Shown here: one piece after another, positions 8,593-18,712 of the stretch | Numbering within the stretch: position 1 is the stretch's first letter | Layout of the letters: each line of letters begins with the position of its first letter | Origin: Colwellia sp. E2M01 | Lineage (GTDB): Bacteria; Pseudomonadota; Gammaproteobacteria; Enterobacterales; Alteromonadaceae | Assembly (NCBI RefSeq): GCF_018860585.1 | Contig: NZ_JAHKPR010000041.1 | Span: forward strand, 69,423 to 133,422 | Reading direction: 5' to 3' | Length of the DNA: 64,000 nt | The notes under the pieces: generated by a model | Seen by the model: the letters and a program-made list of their open reading frames with translations, nothing else | Databases searched by the model: none | Told to the model about the DNA's origin: nothing | Translations under genes and position numbers: made by a program

Positions 8593-9195
8593 CTATGAAC
8601 TTTTATTTTTTAAATAAACCACATAAACACAGCTAAAAATTAAACCGCCAATTGCTCCCCACAAATGCGCGTCGATCGCTACATTTGCATCAATCAAGTT
8701 TGACACTTGCTCGCTAGCACCATAAAACTGTTCATGCGCTATTTTAAGCCAAACGCCGATAAACAATAGGTAGCCTGTTTTATCTTTATGGAGAATATCC
8801 ATGATTGCACCGAATACAAAAATGCCGTGAATAACACCAGAAAGTCCTACATATTGGCTAATATCAGGTGAGAACAAATATAATCCTAAGCTGCAAATTA
8901 TCGCCGAAAAGAGAAACAATAAGCTGTAATTGAGCAGATTATAAAAATGTCCGTGCAGTGCCCATAACAGAACCAATGCAGATAAGTTTAATATCAGGTG
9001 CATACCGTTAGTGTGAAATAAATGGCCTGTTAAGCCACGCCATAATTCACCGTGAGTAATAGCGTTATACTGATACATAAATAAGCTGGCTATTTGCTCG
9101 TCAAATACAAAGGCTAATATGGCAAGTATCGAAATAATGGTTACGATAAGACTATGTTGCTTTTGAAAGGGCAGGTTTTTAGCTGTAAAAGTCAT
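8593..9195 (-). CDS. rrtA: rhombosortase (rhomboid-family intramembrane serine protease)
   Basis: A 200-residue six-helix rhomboid-like protease. Visible catalytic features are HLILN (H66, N70), the nucleophile motif GLSG (S119) and the base histidine H177 in DAHLWG. The compact size and the GLSGVIHG pattern fit the rhombosortase branch, which cleaves C-terminal GlyGly-CTERM sorting tails of exported proteins in the inner membrane. The giant repeat protein at 14718-18707 ends in such a tail and is a candidate substrate. A 75-bp piece of this gene also lies beside galE. An ordinary rhomboid protease is the main alternative. Confidence 0.8.
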   Translation of the reverse strand: MTFTAKNLPFQKQHSLIVTIISILAILAFVFDEQIASLFMYQYNAITHGELWRGLTGHLFHTNGMHLILNLSALVLLWALHGHFYNLLNYSLLFLFSAIICSLGLYLFSPDISQYVGLSGVIHGIFVFGAIMDILHKDKTGYLLFIGVWLKIAHEQFYGASEQVSNLIDANVAIDAHLWGAIGGLIFSCVYVVYLKNKSS

Positions 9196-9307
9196 AAATT
9201 AAGTGTTGTTACTGAAATTTCGTCGTTAATGATTTATAAAATACTATTAAAGTATACAATGGCTTGCTTGTTAATAGCTAAATAGAATCAAGAGAATAAC
9301 TCTAATT

Positions 9308-9952
9308 ATGTCCCGAAAACTTTGTGATACTTGCCAAAGACCTGATAAAGCCTGTATTTGCCAATTTACGATACCAATAGCGAATAAGACGCACGTGGTG
9401 GTTTTACAACACCCGAGTGAAGTATCGCAAGTAAAAGGGACTATTGCTTTACTTGCTAAATCTTTAAGCTCTTGCCAAATAATTATTGGCGAAGACTTTT
9501 CTGATGACCGAGCATTACAACAAATTATTGAACAGTATGATACCTTGTTATTATATCCGAGTGAGCAAGCGCAAATAATAGATGCTAGTTTAATTAATTT
9601 ACTTAAAGAAAAAACTAAAAAGCCTGCGGCTAAACCGCCATGCTTGCTTATACTCGATGGAACTTGGAAAAAAGCGTATCGTATGTTTATGCTGTCGAGT
9701 AACTTACAACAATTACCACAAGTATGTCTGCCTGAAGAAATTGCTAATGCAGGGCAATATCTCATACGAAAAGTCGCTAAAAAAAACGCATTATCAAGTT
9801 TAGAGGCGGCTTGTTATGCATTAGCTTTACTTGAATCGCCCTTTAATATCACAGAAAAAAGCGTTAAACCAAATCAAGTAGGAAAATATCAACCTTTATT
9901 AGATAAGTTTGCTGAATTTAATCAGTTTCAATTATCGTTTAGGCCAAAATAA
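9308..9952 (+). CDS. tapT: DTW-domain tRNA-uridine aminocarboxypropyltransferase (YfiP/TapT-like)
   Basis: A 214-residue enzyme of the DTW family, which transfers the 3-amino-3-carboxypropyl group of S-adenosylmethionine to a uridine in tRNA. The defining motif is DGTW at 117-120, followed by KKAYRMF. An N-terminal cysteine cluster (C6, C9, C16, C18) is the usual metal-binding knuckle. The segments HPSE and IRKVAKKNALSSLEA are also typical. It is divergent from rrtA. The specific tRNA position (47 in Escherichia coli) is taken from the YfiP/TapT family; TapT is the most likely subgroup, but other DTW paralogues exist. Confidence 0.75.
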   Translation: MSRKLCDTCQRPDKACICQFTIPIANKTHVVVLQHPSEVSQVKGTIALLAKSLSSCQIIIGEDFSDDRALQQIIEQYDTLLLYPSEQAQIIDASLINLLKEKTKKPAAKPPCLLILDGTWKKAYRMFMLSSNLQQLPQVCLPEEIANAGQYLIRKVAKKNALSSLEAACYALALLESPFNITEKSVKPNQVGKYQPLLDKFAEFNQFQLSFRPK

Positions 9953-10044
9953 TTAGTAGAAGTAATAATGGCAAATTAGTTATTTAAAGCGTTAATCAAT
10001 GAAAAAATGAAAATTTCAGCGCAAAAAAACATCAAGGAAACCCT

Positions 10045-11859
10045 ATGTATCATCATCAACTTCTTCCGAGTAAACAGTTAACTTTTATAGATAAATCTGC
10101 ACAGCTCACCTTTTTTATTGCTATATCGTTTGTTATAGCACTTGTTTTCAGCCCCCAAAATTATGCTGAAGCGGCTAGCGGAAAACGTGAAATTAGAGAG
10201 CCAGAAGCGGCTACCGGTTATACAGAAAAAAAAGCCGTATTTGCAAAAGAATACATGATTGTTGCTGCCAATCCGTATGCTAGTAAAGCTGGCTTATTAA
10301 TGCTTGAAAAAGGCGGTAGTGCGGTTGATGCGGCAATTGCAGCACAGCTGGTATTAAGTTTGGTTGAACCTCAGTCCTCCGGGCTTGGTGGCGGCACTTT
10401 TATGCTGCATTGGGATAATAAAGCTAAAAAAATGATTACTATTGATGGTCGAGAAACCGCACCTAAAGCTGCAACAAGTGAGTTATTTTTAGATAAAAAT
10501 GGTAAACCTTTAAATTGGGTTGATGCTGTTGTTGGTGGTAAATCTGTTGGCGTACCTGGATTAATAGCGGCGTTACAAAAATCACACGATAGCTTTGGTG
10601 TATTGCCATGGAAAGAGCTGTTTACACCGGCAATTGAACTGGCTGAAAATGGTTTTATTGTCTCGCCACGCTTAGTAAAATTATTAGCGAGTAATTATAA
10701 TCCTGGCTTGTATACAATGCCTGAAATTAAAAGATATTTTTCACCTAATGGGGTAAGGGTTAAAGCAGGTGATTTATTAAAAAACCCTAAATTAGCTAAA
10801 GTATTACGTAGTGTTGCCAAAGAAGGGGCGAAGGTTTTTTATCAAGGCTGGATAGCTAAAAAAATTGTCGACAAAGTTCAGCAGTCAATTGTCTCGCCCG
10901 GCTTATTAAGTCTTGATGATATGAAAAATTATCAAGCAATTGAACGAACGCCTGTTTGTGCGCCTTATCATCAATATAAGATTTGCGGCATGCCACCGCC
11001 AAGCTCTGGTGGGATCACGGTAATTCAAATTCTTGCACAATTACAAGGGTTTCAATTATCACAATATCTACCTAACTCCATACAGGCGGCGCACTTACTA
11101 ACGCAAAGTGCACGTTTAGCCTTTGCCGATCGTAACAAATATATTGCCGATAGTGACTTTGTTAGTGTGCCTGTTAATGGCTTATTAGATAGTAATTACA
11201 TGATGCAGCGTGGCGCTCTAATTGATGTGCAAAAAGATATGGGTCAAGCACCAGCTGGAACGCCTGAAAATAGTGATGATTTAGGTGATGATAATGCCCT
11301 TGAAAAACCGTCTACCACACATCTAGTTGTTGTTGATAAACAAGGTAATGCCGTATCAATGACCAGCAGTATTGAAAACGGTTTTGGCTCGGCCTTAATG
11401 GTAGAAGGTTTTATTTTAAATAATCAGCTAACTGATTTTTCATTATCACCCAAAAATAACGGTAAATGGGTAGCAAATAGGGTTGAACCGTTGAAAAGGC
11501 CACGCAGTTCAATGGCGCCTATGATGGTATTTAATAAAGATAATTCTTTACGTTTATTGCTTGGTGCTCCTGGTGGCAGCCGTATTATTAACTACGTAGC
11601 GCAATCTATCGCTGGTGTGCTTGATTGGCAACTTAATGTACAACAAGCGGTTAGCTTACCGCATGTTACCAATAGAAATGATCTAACAGCCTTAGAGCAA
11701 GGCACTGATATTGTGCAGCTAAAGCCTGCGCTTGAAGCAAAAGGACATGAGGTAGTTATTCAAGAGCTTAATAGTGGCTTACACGCCATTGAACTAACCC
11801 CAAAAGGGCTCGTCGGCGGCGCCGATCCAAGGCGTGAAGGGCTAGCATTAGGAAAGTAA
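10045..11859 (+). CDS. ggt: gamma-glutamyltransferase, periplasmic
   Basis: An N-terminal-nucleophile hydrolase that cleaves or transfers the gamma-glutamyl group of glutathione. The 604-residue precursor has a long N-terminal signal region (hydrophobic at about 22-40, cleavage probably after the AEA or AAS sequence near 41-45). It autoprocesses before the catalytic threonine, here T424 in the STTHLVVVD motif, into a large and a small subunit. Other family marks are GLGGGTFMLHW, DGRETAP and PLKRPRSSMAPM. AAGGAAA precedes the ATG. It is probably monocistronic, used for glutathione salvage in the periplasm. Confidence 0.92.
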   Translation: MYHHQLLPSKQLTFIDKSAQLTFFIAISFVIALVFSPQNYAEAASGKREIREPEAATGYTEKKAVFAKEYMIVAANPYASKAGLLMLEKGGSAVDAAIAAQLVLSLVEPQSSGLGGGTFMLHWDNKAKKMITIDGRETAPKAATSELFLDKNGKPLNWVDAVVGGKSVGVPGLIAALQKSHDSFGVLPWKELFTPAIELAENGFIVSPRLVKLLASNYNPGLYTMPEIKRYFSPNGVRVKAGDLLKNPKLAKVLRSVAKEGAKVFYQGWIAKKIVDKVQQSIVSPGLLSLDDMKNYQAIERTPVCAPYHQYKICGMPPPSSGGITVIQILAQLQGFQLSQYLPNSIQAAHLLTQSARLAFADRNKYIADSDFVSVPVNGLLDSNYMMQRGALIDVQKDMGQAPAGTPENSDDLGDDNALEKPSTTHLVVVDKQGNAVSMTSSIENGFGSALMVEGFILNNQLTDFSLSPKNNGKWVANRVEPLKRPRSSMAPMMVFNKDNSLRLLLGAPGGSRIINYVAQSIAGVLDWQLNVQQAVSLPHVTNRNDLTALEQGTDIVQLKPALEAKGHEVVIQELNSGLHAIELTPKGLVGGADPRREGLALGK

Positions 11860-11861
11860 TG

Positions 11862-11905
11862 GTTGATTTAATGTTAGTTTAATGTTGGTTTAATGTTGAT
11901 TTAAA
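11862..11905. repeat. Four tandem copies of an 11-bp unit
   Basis: Degenerate copies of GTTGATTTAAT begin at 11862, 11873, 11884 and 11895, starting two bases after the ggt stop codon. The copies differ at one to three positions. Confidence 0.75.
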
Positions 11906-12159
11906 CGCCATTTTATATCATTTAGTTTATTTGTATAAATTACTTCTTGTTTTAATCGTTATAGGCATACTCATTGCTTGTAAAAAAGGCTGGTTGCTAT
12001 ACTTTAGTGCTATTAATGATAGCGCTGTCATTGGTATAGATAGTAAGTCGCTTTGATTTTATATATTCCCTTATTATTTAATCATCAGTCATGAATGCAA
12101 AATGTCAGTTATTCATAAGCAATAGCTAAAATACTACAGTTAAAAATTGAGGTGGTTAA
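11906..12159. other. Intergenic region upstream of the chemoreceptor
   Basis: AT-rich sequence without an ORF. It presumably contains the promoter of the chemoreceptor gene; I could not single out convincing promoter elements. Confidence 0.4.
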
Positions 12160-13779
12160 ATGAGTTTAAAAACTAAGATACTCGCGTTTGTTCTAGTATT
12201 GTTCTTATCGTTAATGAGTATTGCTTTACTCGGTTTACAAGTATTAAACAAGGCTAGTGAATCTGATAATATCGCTCGTATTAATCAACTAATGAAATCT
12301 ACCGCAAATATTGTAGAGCAATTTGAGCTACTGAGCGATCGCAATGGGTTAAGTGAACAAAAAGCAAAAGAGTTTGCCATACAACTACTTAGAGAAAATA
12401 AATATCATGATTCTGAATATGTCTATGTTGTTGATGAAAACCTTGATTTTGTTGCTACCCCGCACGACCCTCAACTTCACGGTACCAGCTTTAATGATTT
12501 TAAAGATGCTAATGGCAACAGCGTTGGTCAATTAGTTGCGAGGCTCGTTGGTAATAAAACAAATAAAATTATTACTTATCATTGGGATTCAGAGCGAGAA
12601 GGGCAAGTTGTTGACTTAACCTCGGTTGTGCAAAAAACACCTAAATGGGGTTGGTATATAGGCACAGGTATTAGTAATGTAGAGGCTGATGCGCGTTACT
12701 GGAATACAGCGCAATGGCTACTGACTTTATCTATTTTTATTGGCTTAATTTTATCAGCAGCTTTAGCACGTTCTGGTCTTGCATTAAATACCGCTTTAGG
12801 CGCTGAAATAGAAGATGTGCATAAATTGGTATTAAAGGTTTCTCGTGGAGACTTAAATCAAGATGTTAAATTTAGTTATGCTCATAAAGAGAGTGTTGCA
12901 GGTGCTATTAATTACATGCAACTATCGTTACAAGAAGTAATGCAAGGTATTAAAAGTGTAGCTGAACATTTACATACGCAAACAGATAACTCTGAGCGTC
13001 GAGCTGGTGAGTTAGATACTTTAACCAGAGTGATGAATGAAGAAACACAAATGGTTGCTTCGGCCATTACAGAATTAACTGCCTCAGCAACGAACGTGGC
13101 AGAAAATGCGAAACAAACAGCTGATTCTGTTATCGAAGCCGAAAAACAAGGTGAAACCGCTAATATATTAACCCAGGAAGCTTCAGAAACTATTAACTTA
13201 TTAGAGAACCAAATTGAAAATGCAGGGACTAATATTCAATTACTTGATGATGAAGTAAATAATATTGCTAATGTATTAACCGTTATTCAAGGCATTGCTG
13301 AGCAAACCAATTTATTAGCGTTAAATGCGGCAATTGAAGCGGCACGAGCGGGCGAGCAAGGGCGAGGCTTTGCCGTTGTTGCTGACGAAGTTCGTCAACT
13401 TGCTCAGCGCACGCAAACAAGCACAGAAGAAATTCATCAAATGATAACTAAATTGCAAAGCGCAACCAAAGCCGCAAAAACCTCAGTTAGCCAAAGTGTT
13501 GCTACCAGCGAAGAAACCGTAGAAAAGTCTAAACAGGTATCAGAGCAGTTACAGCATATTGCTATTTTATTAGGTAACATATCACAAATGACTCATCACA
13601 TTTCTACGGCATCTATAGAGCAGTTAGCGGCAGGAGAAGATACTGCGCAACGTATTGTAAATATTTCTGATACGGCAAGTAATACCTCTAACGTATCTCA
13701 TGAAGCAAGAAACTCTGCTAATGACGCGCAAAAATTAAGTGAAAACTTAGAAGTAGAGATTAATAAATTTAAAATGTAA
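12160..13779 (+). CDS. methyl-accepting chemotaxis protein with a periplasmic single-Cache domain
   Basis: A 539-residue inner-membrane chemoreceptor. TM1 is at about 7-27. A periplasmic sCache-like domain follows (about 28-180, with [22 protein letters not shown] and WGWYIGTGI), then TM2 at about 186-204. A HAMP-like linker ([12 protein letters not shown]) and a long coiled-coil cytoplasmic domain come next. The hairpin tip [20 protein letters not shown] (about 385-405) is the conserved CheA/CheW contact region. GAGGTGG precedes the ATG. The ligand is unknown; Cache domains of this type often bind small organic acids. A strong terminator follows. Confidence 0.92.
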   Translation: MSLKTKILAFVLVLFLSLMSIALLGLQVLNKASESDNIARINQLMKSTANIVEQFELLSDRNGLSEQKAKEFAIQLLRENKYHDSEYVYVVDENLDFVATPHDPQLHGTSFNDFKDANGNSVGQLVARLVGNKTNKIITYHWDSEREGQVVDLTSVVQKTPKWGWYIGTGISNVEADARYWNTAQWLLTLSIFIGLILSAALARSGLALNTALGAEIEDVHKLVLKVSRGDLNQDVKFSYAHKESVAGAINYMQLSLQEVMQGIKSVAEHLHTQTDNSERRAGELDTLTRVMNEETQMVASAITELTASATNVAENAKQTADSVIEAEKQGETANILTQEASETINLLENQIENAGTNIQLLDDEVNNIANVLTVIQGIAEQTNLLALNAAIEAARAGEQGRGFAVVADEVRQLAQRTQTSTEEIHQMITKLQSATKAAKTSVSQSVATSEETVEKSKQVSEQLQHIAILLGNISQMTHHISTASIEQLAAGEDTAQRIVNISDTASNTSNVSHEARNSANDAQKLSENLEVEINKFKM

Positions 13780-13828
13780 TCGCCTCAAGCCACTAGTGTT
13801 ATAAAAAATATAGTGGCTGTTACGAAGT

Positions 13829-13862
13829 AAAAACGGTTTATAGGTTATAAACCGTTTTTTAT
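13829..13862. terminator. Terminator after the chemoreceptor gene
   Basis: A stem of 13 bp (AAAACGGTTTATA / TATAAACCGTTTT; the inner pairs are tight) with flanking A- and T-runs, 50 bases after the stop. It can work in both directions. Confidence 0.85.
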
Positions 13863-13964
13863 TATTAATTTATTATCCAATCTCTGGTGCGAAAATTGCT
13901 TTATACGTTACTATTCGTTTAGTAGTCCCTAAATCCGACAAAATGTTGGCAGGAGTGTAAACAA

Positions 13965-14570
13965 GTGGCAACAAAAAGAACCCATTTTATTATCCAAATA
14001 CTGTGCTTAATTGCTCTTTTTTCAGCAACGCAAAGTCATGCAGTAGAAACTTCAATACAAATACAAAAGCCTAACCAAGATAAAAGTTATGGCTACACTA
14101 TAGCTATTGGTGATGAGTTTTTTAATCAAAAATCAATTAATTGGCAAGTTAGTTATAATCGTCTCGATAATATAATGGTTAGTGATTTAGATGAAACTAG
14201 TCAAACTTGGAATGATGCTAACTTAGATTTTACCTTACAAACTATTGAATTAGGTTTAGCCTACCGTATTTTCCCTCGATCATATAACAAGTTTATTAGT
14301 AGCTTAATGTTTGAAGTGCAATTGGCTGCCGCAGTAAATTTGAGTGATCACAAGTTTACTTTTAGGCCTACCATAGAGCGTGAAGATGTTTACTTTGCTA
14401 ATCAAGGCGATATCAACCCTGTGATATCTATTGCTATGCAAAAAAGTTTTACTAAAAACTCTGCAATGCAAGTTGGGTTTAAACTTTATCCAAGTTACTC
14501 CGATTTTGGCAGTATAAGCACTTTGTATATCGGCTTTAATTATCGTTTTGGCAGACAAGTTGGCTACTAA
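13965..14570 (+). CDS. exported protein, probable small outer-membrane beta-barrel
   Basis: Unrecognised. It uses a GTG start with an AGGAG site at 13951-13955. Residues 1-26 form a clear signal peptide (hydrophobic IIQILCLIALFSA, cleavage after SHA). The 201-residue product has alternating polar/hydrophobic strands rich in aromatic residues, a C-terminal segment LYIGFNYRFGRQVGY, and several FxVQLAAAVN-like strands. This suggests an outer-membrane porin-like barrel. The barrel is inferred from strand pattern only; the gene stands alone. Confidence 0.6.
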   Translation: MATKRTHFIIQILCLIALFSATQSHAVETSIQIQKPNQDKSYGYTIAIGDEFFNQKSINWQVSYNRLDNIMVSDLDETSQTWNDANLDFTLQTIELGLAYRIFPRSYNKFISSLMFEVQLAAAVNLSDHKFTFRPTIEREDVYFANQGDINPVISIAMQKSFTKNSAMQVGFKLYPSYSDFGSISTLYIGFNYRFGRQVGY

Positions 14571-14717
14571 ATTTTAATGTAGTTACTGCTAAATAAAGTG
14601 TATTTATTCATGTTTTTGAATATTTGCCGATAAAAGAACAAGACTATACTTATAGTAAATAGACCCAGGCTATACTTTTGCTAGTTTTACCTAATTTCCC
14701 TCACTTTGGAGAAGCGT

Positions 14718-17700
14718 GTGTTGAAGTATAAAATACGTAGCTTTAAATTTTTAATTATCTTGTCACTCTTAATAGGTAGTCATGTGTTTGCCGTTGATAC
14801 CGACGGTGATGGCTATGATGATGCCGTTGATGCTTTTCCCAATGACGTGTCAGAGTGGAGGGATACTGATAATGATGGCATTGGCAACAACAGCGATGAC
14901 GATATTGATAATGATGGTCTTTTAAACTTTGAAGACCCTGATATCGATGGCGACAATGCGCTTAATGCAAATGATCCTTTACCTGAAGATCATACAGAGT
15001 GGCTTGATACCGACAACGATGGCTTAGGAAATAACACCGACACTGATGATGATGGTGATGGGGTACCTGATTTACTTGATGTATTTCCGCTTAATCCACT
15101 AGAGAGTATAGATTCTGACTTAGACGGTATTGGTAACAACGCCGATAGCGATGATGATGGCGATGGTGTACTTGATGTTTATGACCGACTCCCTCTTGAC
15201 CCTCTTGAATACTTAGATACTGACTTAGACGGCATTGGTAATAATGCCGATCTTGATGATGACGGTGACGGCGTTAATGATGCTGATGATGCTTTTCCCC
15301 TTGATTTTAATGTTAATGCTGATCTTGATGGCGATGGTATAGGTAATGCACAAGATCCCGATATTGACGGTGATGGCATTGTCAATACACTTGATGTATT
15401 CCCTTATGATAATACCGAATGGTATGACACTGATGGTGACGGCATAGGCAATAATACCGATCTTGACGATGATACTCATGACATTACGGGCGTTGGAGAC
15501 GGTGTTCCAGATTTATTAGACGACTTACCACTTGACCCGCTTGAGAGCATTGATACTGACAATGATGGTATTGGCAATAATGCCGATGACGACGATGATG
15601 GTGATGGTGTTCAAGACGGTCTTGATGCTTGTCCTTTAGATCCGCTTGAGCGTCTTGATACTGATGTTGACGGCATTTGTGATGGCATCGACACTGATGA
15701 TGACGGCGACGGTGTACTAGACGGTCAAGATGCCTTTCCGCTTAATCCGTTAGAGTGGTTAGATACAGATAACGATGGCGTTGGCGATAACACCGATAGT
15801 GACATTGATGGCGATGGTATCAGTAATGCTAATGATGAGTTTCCTCTAGACCCAACTGAATATTTAGATACTGATGGTGATGGCATAGGTAACAATGCTG
15901 ATCTTGATGATGATGCTGATGGCGTAGCAGATAGTCTTGATGCTTTTCCGCTTGATCCTAGTGAAACGTTAGACACTGATGGGGACGGTATTGGTAATAA
16001 TACTGACTCTGACGACGATGACGATGGCATTAATGACTTTAATCCTGATGGCACTAAATTAGACCTTTTCCCTGAGGATTTACTTGAAACGCGTGATACC
16101 GACGAAGATGGTATTGGCAACAATGCCGATCCTGATGACGACAATGATAATGTTTTAGATGGCAATGACGCTTTTCCATTTAACCCGCTAGAGTGGGACG
16201 ATACGGATGGTGATGGTATAGGTAATAACGCTGATTCAGATGATGATGGTGATGGTCACCCTGACTTTGATAGCAGTGGTTTAGTACTTGATGTATTTCC
16301 ATTAGATGCTTCTGAATGGTTTGATTCTGATGGCGATGGTATTGGTAATAATGCCGATCTTGATGACGATAATGACGGTGTATTAGATGCTAACGACCGT
16401 TATCCATTAAATGCTGCTGAGCAATACGATAGCGATGGCGATGGTATTCCTGATAACAGTGATAGTGATGACGATAATGATGGCTTTACCGATGTAATAG
16501 ACGTATTCCCTAACGATCCTATTGAATGGTTAGACACGGATGGTGATGGCATTGGCAATAATACTGACTTAGATGATGATGAGGATGGTCGCCTCGATAG
16601 TATTGATTTATTTCCACTTGATGCAGGCGAATGGTCAGATTTTGATAACGATGGAATTGGTGATAATGCCGATGCCGATGATGACAACGATGGCATTAAA
16701 GATATTGATGATGAATTTCCTAATAATCCAAATGAAAGTAATGACACCGATGGTGATGGTATAGGTAATATCCAAGATAACGATGATGATGGCGACGGTT
16801 TTTTAGATTTTGAAGATCAAATGCCACTCGATGCAAATGAACGGTTTGATACCGATGGCGATTTAGTTGGTAACAATGCTGATTTAGATGATGACGGTGA
16901 TGGTATGAGCGATGAATATGAATTGCTTTATAATTTTGATCCGTTAAATAAAGATGATGCCCTGTTAGATACTGATTTTGATGGCGTTACTAATGCTGCA
17001 GAAGCATTGGCAGGCACAAATCCGTTAAATGATGATTATGCACCTATTATTACGCCGCCACAGGCAGTACATATTAATGCCGAACATACCTTTACAATGC
17101 TCGATATTACTCGGTTAATCGAGTTAACCAATATCACAGTACACGATGGGCTTGATGGAAGAAATTGTTGTGGTTTAACTGCGTTAGGCTTTGAAACAGG
17201 TGCTAAAAATGTTAGCTCTGGTTTAGTCCCAATACTTTGGCGAGCGGTTGATAATGCCGGCAATATAACTACCACAGAGCAAACATTAAATATTCACCCA
17301 TTAGTTAACTTTGCCCCACAGCAGACAGTTTCAGAGGGCGGAATTGCTCGTGTTAATGTTATTTTATCAGGAGCCGCACCAGCATACCCAGTGACAATTC
17401 CCTTAACGCTAACAGGTACTGTTGACGAAGCAGATTACAATTTAACTGACAATAAAATTGTGATTGAGCAAGGAACGTCAGGCTTTATTGATATTAGTAT
17501 CAACAATGATTTCCATGCGGAAGGTAATGAAAGACTTATTGTTAGTTTTGAACAAGGTGTAAATGCGGGTGTTCATAATGAACACATTATTACCGTGTCA
17601 GAAGATAACGTTACGCCAAATATTAACTTAAGTGTTTGGCAACAAGGGATACAAGTACCTAGCATTGCTAAAAATGATGGCGAAGTAACCGTTGTTTTAT

Positions 17701-18707
17701 CTATCACTGACACTAATGTATTAGATACCCATCAAATTGATTGGAAAATTCCTGATTATTTAGAAGCAGTACAATCTGGCGATGAATTACAATGGGTTTT
17801 TCCTGTTGAGAACGTTATTATTCCTGATAATAACAAAGGACTAATAAACATCAGTGTAACGGTAACCGATAGTGGCAACACCACAAATAGCGGTAGCCCT
17901 GAATTATCACAAACTAAAACAGTGTATATTCCGTTACTGGCGACTCAACAAACATTACGTCAATTAGATACTGATAGAGATGGTATTAATGATGATGCTG
18001 AAGGCTTTAGTGATGATGATTTAGATGGTTTACCTGCTTATATGGATAATTCAACAATTCCTTATTTACAACCATTACACGTTAATGCTGCGATTGTAAA
18101 ATTAGCGGAAACAGAGCCAGGATTACAATTAAAACTAGGTAAATTTGCCTTACAGCAAAGCTCTGACGGTGTGCAATTAACAAAACAGGAGCTAATCAAT
18201 ACCGGATTAGTTGCCCAAGATACTCTGGTTAACACCATGGGATATTTTGATTTTGAAATTCATAATATTACCCCATTTGGTCGTTCAGTTGTTATTGTGC
18301 TGCCATTATCGGAAGTCATACCAGAATACGCCGTTTATCGTAAAGTAAATGCTGATTTACAATGGGAAGACTTTATAGAGAATAGCCAAAATACTATTGC
18401 CTCAAGCTTAGATGTTAATGGTGTGTGTCCGCCACCGCATAGTGAGTTGTATCAAATAGGCTTAAATGTAGGAGATAATTGTTTAAAATTACGTATTGAA
18501 GATGGCGGTCCGAATGACGCGGATGGTATCGCTAATGGGGTAGTTGACGATCCTGGTGGCATTGCTATTGTGGATAATAATACTATCTCTCTTGATATTA
18601 CTCCTGAAAAGTCTAGTAGCGGTAGCTTGTCATTAATTGCATTGCTATCACTGGCACTCATTGTACTATGTAGACAACGCTCACTGTTGCGAGTGCAACG
18701 TCGGTAA
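14718..18707 (+). CDS. giant thrombospondin-type-3-repeat calcium-binding surface protein with GlyGly-CTERM-like tail
   Basis: A protein of about 1,330 residues. The frame opens at 14706 (TTG), but GTG at 14718 is preferred because GGAG (14708-14711) sits 6 bases before it and the product then begins directly with a signal peptide ending SHVFA. About 19 repeats of 33-42 residues follow (nucleotides about 14790-17000), each of the form DTDGDGIGNNADxDDDGDGV then FPLDPxEW. These aspartate-rich loops are typical TSP3 calcium sites. A Calx-beta-like domain (about 17330-17600) and a further TSP3-like segment (near 17970) come next. The C-terminus has a Ser/Gly stretch, one hydrophobic helix and an Arg-rich end, resembling a rhombosortase sorting tail. 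A surface-anchored or released adhesin is likely. Confidence 0.85.
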   Translation: MLKYKIRSFKFLIILSLLIGSHVFAVDTDGDGYDDAVDAFPNDVSEWRDTDNDGIGNNSDDDIDNDGLLNFEDPDIDGDNALNANDPLPEDHTEWLDTDNDGLGNNTDTDDDGDGVPDLLDVFPLNPLESIDSDLDGIGNNADSDDDGDGVLDVYDRLPLDPLEYLDTDLDGIGNNADLDDDGDGVNDADDAFPLDFNVNADLDGDGIGNAQDPDIDGDGIVNTLDVFPYDNTEWYDTDGDGIGNNTDLDDDTHDITGVGDGVPDLLDDLPLDPLESIDTDNDGIGNNADDDDDGDGVQDGLDACPLDPLERLDTDVDGICDGIDTDDDGDGVLDGQDAFPLNPLEWLDTDNDGVGDNTDSDIDGDGISNANDEFPLDPTEYLDTDGDGIGNNADLDDDADGVADSLDAFPLDPSETLDTDGDGIGNNTDSDDDDDGINDFNPDGTKLDLFPEDLLETRDTDEDGIGNNADPDDDNDNVLDGNDAFPFNPLEWDDTDGDGIGNNADSDDDGDGHPDFDSSGLVLDVFPLDASEWFDSDGDGIGNNADLDDDNDGVLDANDRYPLNAAEQYDSDGDGIPDNSDSDDDNDGFTDVIDVFPNDPIEWLDTDGDGIGNNTDLDDDEDGRLDSIDLFPLDAGEWSDFDNDGIGDNADADDDNDGIKDIDDEFPNNPNESNDTDGDGIGNIQDNDDDGDGFLDFEDQMPLDANERFDTDGDLVGNNADLDDDGDGMSDEYELLYNFDPLNKDDALLDTDFDGVTNAAEALAGTNPLNDDYAPIITPPQAVHINAEHTFTMLDITRLIELTNITVHDGLDGRNCCGLTALGFETGAKNVSSGLVPILWRAVDNAGNITTTEQTLNIHPLVNFAPQQTVSEGGIARVNVILSGAAPAYPVTIPLTLTGTVDEADYNLTDNKIVIEQGTSGFIDISINNDFHAEGNERLIVSFEQGVNAGVHNEHIITVSEDNVTPNINLSVWQQGIQVPSIAKNDGEVTVVLSITDTNVLDTHQIDWKIPDYLEAVQSGDELQWVFPVENVIIPDNNKGLINISVTVTDSGNTTNSGSPELSQTKTVYIPLLATQQTLRQLDTDRDGINDDAEGFSDDDLDGLPAYMDNSTIPYLQPLHVNAAIVKLAETEPGLQLKLGKFALQQSSDGVQLTKQELINTGLVAQDTLVNTMGYFDFEIHNITPFGRSVVIVLPLSEVIPEYAVYRKVNADLQWEDFIENSQNTIASSLDVNGVCPPPHSELYQIGLNVGDNCLKLRIEDGGPNDADGIANGVVDDPGGIAIVDNNTISLDITPEKSSSGSLSLIALLSLALIVLCRQRSLLRVQRR

Positions 18708-18712
18708 AGTAT

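Noticed and set aside
15179-16747. Long open frames on the minus strand across the TSP3 repeat region
   Set aside because: They are shadows of the Asp-rich repeat codons (serine-rich reverse reading) and have no ribosome sites.
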